Positions 13,627 to 16,830 of a stretch of DNA of 16,830 bases are shown here, one piece after another. The notes below the pieces were generated by a model, which worked only from the letters and a program-made list of their open reading frames with translations, did no database searches and had not been told where the DNA came from. Source of the DNA: an uncultured Calothrix sp. (GTDB lineage: Bacteria; Cyanobacteriota; Cyanobacteriia; Cyanobacteriales; Nostocaceae); NCBI GenBank assembly GCA_937884685.1, contig CAKZYM010000463.1, positions 1-16,830 of the forward strand. The letters are read 5' to 3'. How positions within the stretch are numbered: the first letter of the stretch is position 1; every line of letters starts with the position of its first letter. The position numbers and the translations under genes were made by a program.

Positions 13627-16503
13627 ATGAATTATACTTTTAAAGTATCGCCACAAACTAGACAAGTTAAAACAGCTTCGTCGAAAACGCACAATCCTTG
13701 GTTAAAAAAGTTTTATAACTTACCAATTAGCCGTAAACAATTAATTGCTTTAATTTTCTGTCAATTAGTATCTATTTTGGGAATGGGTATCGTAGGTACT
13801 TTAATTATTACCCGAGGTTTGCGATATCAGTTACGCGAACAAGCTAAGTCAGAACTTGCTGTATCGGATATTAATTACAATATCAAGATTAATCAAATGG
13901 GCTTCGGCTTTCGGGGACAATCAGATAATCCTGCGATTATTAGAGCAGCGATTCTAAATGATTCGAATCGTAGCTTGAGTAGAAATTTGAACGCTTCTGT
14001 CAAGCAAATTTTACAGAATGAAATCGAAGCTAGAAATATTGAATATGCAACTCTTGTAGGTAGAGATTCAAAAATTGTTGTAAATGCAAATTCAGACCGT
14101 ACAGGTGAGACTTTCGGTCTGAATGGTTTAGTTAATCAAGCTTTACAAGATGGTCAGCAAATCAAAGCTAGTGCAATTGTTGAAGCATCGGAATTAAGCA
14201 AAGAAAAACCACTCTTACCAGAAGGTGTTGATAATCAAGATGCTTTAATCCGTTACACCGTAACACCTGTAAGAAATCCTCAAACTCAAGAGGTTATTGG
14301 TGCTTTGGTTGCTGGAGATATTGTTAACGGTAAAGATGCGATTGTTAAAAGTACTTTGAAAGCTTTTGATGGTGGTTATAGTGCTGTTTATTTAAGACAA
14401 CCTACAGGAGAATTTGAATTAGCTACATCTCTTCAAAATAATTCCCAAGGAAATATTAATCGAGCTACACCTAATGTTCCTTTACCTCCGTCGGGTATAT
14501 CTTTTTTAGAAAGAACTGCACAAAAAGAAGGTAAAGTTGAGACCGACCGTATCAGCGTAGGAAGAACTAATTATACAGTCGCAGCAAAAGCAGTTCCCAG
14601 TCAAAAAGGAGTAGAAGGAAATGAACCAGTCTATTCCGAGCAACCTCCAGCAATTTTGGTACGGGGAACTCCTGAAACAGAAATCAATGGTTTACTAACA
14701 CAAAGTTTGTTCCTGCAAGCTTTGATTATCTTTATCGCATTAGTCTTTATTGGCTTTTGGGCAGTAATTTTACGTAGAGGGATGATTCACCCTATCGAAA
14801 ATCTGCAAGAAACCGCACAGAAATTTGCAAATGGCGATCGCACTTCTCGGGCTGAAGTTTTTGCGACCGATGAGATTGGTGATTTAGCGGTTAGTTTTAA
14901 CACGATGGCTGAGAAAATTGACGAGCAAGTCCGTCGTCAGCAAGCAGAAACTCAAGTAGCGTTAGAGTTAAGCCAAATTACCACCCGTATCCGAGAAACT
15001 CTCAATTCACAAACAATTCTCGATACAGTAGTTACAAGTACCAGGGAAACTTTGCAAGTAAATCGGGTAGTTTTTTATCACTTAAATGAATCTATTGGAG
15101 AGATAGTCGCCGAATCTGTAGATTATAGTTTGAATGCTGTCTTAGGGAAAAAAGTAAATGACCCCTATCAAGTTACAGAATACCCCGATGAGTATGAATT
15201 TGGCAGCATCAAAACAGTAGAAAATATTCAAGATTTGCGTTTGACTGAATCTTATTTAGAGCAACTAAAAGATTTGGATGTGAAAGCATTTTTATTAGCA
15301 CCAGTTTATGTCAACAACAAACTATACGGTTTATTTGTAGCTCATGATTGTGGTAGCACTCGCTCTTGGGAAGAGATAGAAGTCAATTTGTTTAAGCAGG
15401 TTGCGATTCAAACTGGTTATGCTTTGGAGCAAGCAGAACTTTTACAACAAATACAGCAAAAACGTAAAACAGCCGAAAGCAGTTCGGAACAAGAAAGACA
15501 ACAGAAAGAAACATTGCAAATGCAGCTTTTAGAACTGCTTAGCGATATAGAAGGTGCAGCATCTGGAGACTTAACAGTACGTGCTGAGGTAATAGAAGGT
15601 GAAATTGGTACAGTTGCGGATTTCTTCAACTCCATCGTTGAGAGTTTGCGAGAAATTGTTACGGAAGTCAAAACATCAGCTTCTGAGGTTAATGATTCTC
15701 TGGGTTCTAACTCCAACGCTATTAGCAGATTAGCAGAAGAAGCTAAAACCCAAGCTTCAGAAATTGGTCGTACCTTAGATGCTGTTGATAGCATGAACGA
15801 ATCGATGAAAGTAGTAGCAAAAAATGCCCACGAAGCTGCTACTGTTGCTAATTCTGCTGCAAATACTGCATCACAAAGCGGTGAAGCAATGGATTTAACT
15901 GTAGAAAACATTGTTCATTTGCGAGAAACAGTTGGTGACACTGCGAAAAAAGTGAAGCGTTTGGGTGAATCAACTCAAGAAATTAGCCGAGTAGTAGCAC
16001 TAATTAACCAAATTTCGATGCAAACTAACCTGTTAGCAATCAACGCTGGAATTGAAGCAGCAAGAGCAGGTGAAGAAGGACAAGGTTTTGCGGTAGTTGC
16101 TGAAGAAGTAGGAGAACTAGCTGTTAGAAGTGCTTCTGCTACTAAGGAAATTGAGCAAGTAGTAGAAAACATCCAGCGAGAAACCAGCGAATTAGTTGAG
16201 TCAATGGAAACTGGTGTTTCTCAAGTTGTGGAAGGAACCCGCGTTGTTGAAGGAGCGAAGTATTCCTTGAAGGAAATTTTAGAGGTTTCGCGACAAATTG
16301 ACAGCTTAGTAAAATCAATTTCCGAAGCTACAGCATCTCAAGTACAAACATCTCAAGAAGTTAGTCACTTGATGAAAGACATTGCTGATATTTCGCAACG
16401 TACTACAATTTCCTCCGAACAAGTTTCAAATTCACTACAAAAAACCGTAGAAATTTCCCAGCGTCTTCAGGATAGTGTGGGTACGTTTACAGTTAACAGT
16501 TAA
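13627..16503 (+). CDS. methyl-accepting chemotaxis receptor with cysteine-less GAF domain (second PilJ/HmpD-like paralogue)
   Basis: This 958-residue receptor has a basic cytoplasmic tail, TM1 (about 39-64), a large periplasmic double-Cache-like region (about 66-355), TM2 (about 361-383), HAMP (384-435), GAF (about 445-605), a second HAMP-like segment (about 635-690) and the signalling hairpin (690-954, tip QTNLLAINAGIEAARAGE). From residue 630 to 954 it aligns without gaps to residues 586-910 of the receptor at 6439-9186, whereas the periplasmic parts differ. In the GAF domain the two cysteine positions of that receptor are Tyr514 (NDPYQV) and Ser542 (ESYLEQL), so covalent bilin attachment is not expected. 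The gene is separated from the operon by terminators and is probably transcribed alone. Its last codons and stop lie in a seven-base repeat. No clear ribosome binding site precedes the ATG, but no other in-frame Met occurs before residue 53. Confidence 0.93.
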   Translation: MNYTFKVSPQTRQVKTASSKTHNPWLKKFYNLPISRKQLIALIFCQLVSILGMGIVGTLIITRGLRYQLREQAKSELAVSDINYNIKINQMGFGFRGQSDNPAIIRAAILNDSNRSLSRNLNASVKQILQNEIEARNIEYATLVGRDSKIVVNANSDRTGETFGLNGLVNQALQDGQQIKASAIVEASELSKEKPLLPEGVDNQDALIRYTVTPVRNPQTQEVIGALVAGDIVNGKDAIVKSTLKAFDGGYSAVYLRQPTGEFELATSLQNNSQGNINRATPNVPLPPSGISFLERTAQKEGKVETDRISVGRTNYTVAAKAVPSQKGVEGNEPVYSEQPPAILVRGTPETEINGLLTQSLFLQALIIFIALVFIGFWAVILRRGMIHPIENLQETAQKFANGDRTSRAEVFATDEIGDLAVSFNTMAEKIDEQVRRQQAETQVALELSQITTRIRETLNSQTILDTVVTSTRETLQVNRVVFYHLNESIGEIVAESVDYSLNAVLGKKVNDPYQVTEYPDEYEFGSIKTVENIQDLRLTESYLEQLKDLDVKAFLLAPVYVNNKLYGLFVAHDCGSTRSWEEIEVNLFKQVAIQTGYALEQAELLQQIQQKRKTAESSSEQERQQKETLQMQLLELLSDIEGAASGDLTVRAEVIEGEIGTVADFFNSIVESLREIVTEVKTSASEVNDSLGSNSNAISRLAEEAKTQASEIGRTLDAVDSMNESMKVVAKNAHEAATVANSAANTASQSGEAMDLTVENIVHLRETVGDTAKKVKRLGESTQEISRVVALINQISMQTNLLAINAGIEAARAGEEGQGFAVVAEEVGELAVRSASATKEIEQVVENIQRETSELVESMETGVSQVVEGTRVVEGAKYSLKEILEVSRQIDSLVKSISEATASQVQTSQEVSHLMKDIADISQRTTISSEQVSNSLQKTVEISQRLQDSVGTFTVNS
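14834..14841. repeat. HIP1 octamer
   Basis: Second GCGATCGC copy in the window, in the HAMP-coding part of the second receptor gene. Confidence 0.9.
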
Positions 16504-16538
16504 CAGTGAACAGTGAACAGTCAGCAGTGAACAGTAAA
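16490..16538. repeat. seven-base tandem repeat (STRR) overlapping a gene end
   Basis: Seven heptamers lie in register: CAGTTAA twice, CAGTGAA twice, CAGTCAG, CAGTGAA and CAGTAAA. The first two units lie within the receptor gene: they encode the final Val-Asn-Ser residues and supply the TAA stop at 16501-16503. This is typical of cyanobacterial STRR sequences. Confidence 0.85.
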
Positions 16539-16562
16539 ACAATTTATTTTGCCTGAATGTAG

Positions 16563-16590
16563 AGACGTTGTAGTACAACGTCTTTATTTA
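16563..16590 (+). terminator. terminator of the second receptor gene
   Basis: AGACGTTG (16563-16570) pairs perfectly with CAACGTCT (16576-16583) around the loop TAGTA, followed by TTATTTA. It starts 59 bases after the stop. The stem sequence resembles a dispersed cyanobacterial repeat, so it may be a repeat that has taken on terminator function. Confidence 0.7.
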
Positions 16591-16830
16591 TTTTAAATAT
16601 GATTTATATCAAATCCGTTTGTATAGAAATCATAGACAATTCATCTTTTTCATTCTTCCTCTGTGTCCTCTGCGGTTTTTTATTTTAAACCGATGCAACG
16701 GGACAATTAATATGAATCTGAATTAGAACTAGTGACGTTATGTCAGTTATCCGCGCTACAGAATAAAAAATAGTATTATATATAAGTATCAATTAGCCGC
16801 ATAATTTGTAATTATTCTTTCTTAGCAAGA
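16591..16830. other. right-end intergenic sequence with a common cyanobacterial motif
   Basis: No gene. The stretch CTTCCTCTGTGTCCTCTGCG (16656-16675) is a phrase I recognise as recurring between genes in many filamentous cyanobacteria. It is followed by a weak hairpin, CGGTTT (16673-16678) with AAACCG (16687-16692). Nothing else was identified up to the window edge. Confidence 0.45.

Noticed and set aside
15417..15911. Long open frame (164 codons) on the minus strand inside the second receptor gene
   Set aside because: It is antisense to the signalling coiled coil; its Ser/Ala-rich translation reflects the complement of the heptad-repeat codons, and a similar shadow lies in the first receptor. 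No family match.
16490..16538. CRISPR array
   Set aside because: The units are only seven bases long and contiguous, with no spacers, so this is a simple tandem repeat.

Overview
The window looks like chromosomal DNA from a filamentous, probably heterocyst-forming cyanobacterium. The evidence is AT-rich DNA with long gene-poor spacers, two copies of the palindrome GCGATCGC (HIP1), seven-base tandem repeats of the kind common in Nostocales, and above all a five-gene chemosensory cluster in the order PATAN-response regulator, CheY, CheW, methyl-accepting receptor, hybrid CheA. That order matches the Pil system of Synechocystis and the Hmp/Ptx systems of Nostoc punctiforme. I make no species call.

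Layout. 1-517 has no gene I can support. 518-1015 (minus) encodes a small HNH nuclease-family protein. 1339-2526 is alanine racemase (alr), followed by a tRNA-Leu(UAG) at 2637-2718. A 1.6 kb AT-rich spacer (2719-4332) follows; it contains a MITE-like inverted-repeat element near 3424-3572. The chemosensory operon spans 4333-12517 and ends in a strong hairpin terminator 15 bases after the CheA stop. A second gene-free gap (12518-13626) carries another terminator-like hairpin and a seven-base repeat tract. A second receptor gene (13627-16503) follows as its own transcription unit, ending in a seven-base repeat that supplies its stop codon and then a hairpin terminator. 16591-16830 holds only dispersed intergenic repeat sequence.

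How the genes work together. Both receptors have a periplasmic Cache-like sensor between two membrane segments, then HAMP, one GAF domain, a second HAMP-like segment and a nearly identical signalling hairpin. They should feed the same CheW/CheA array. CheA (Hpt histidine, kinase core, CheW-like domain, C-terminal receiver) would pass phosphate to the small CheY and to the PATAN-receiver protein. In related systems this controls type IV pilus-driven gliding and phototaxis.

The most interesting point is the receptor pair. The GAF domain of the first receptor has both cysteines of a DXCF-class cyanobacteriochrome (Cys467 in DPCF and Cys498), so it may bind a bilin and sense light. In the second receptor both positions are changed (Tyr514 and Ser542), so it should be unable to attach a bilin. 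The locus therefore appears to pair a potentially light-sensing receptor with a light-blind paralogue on one signalling array.
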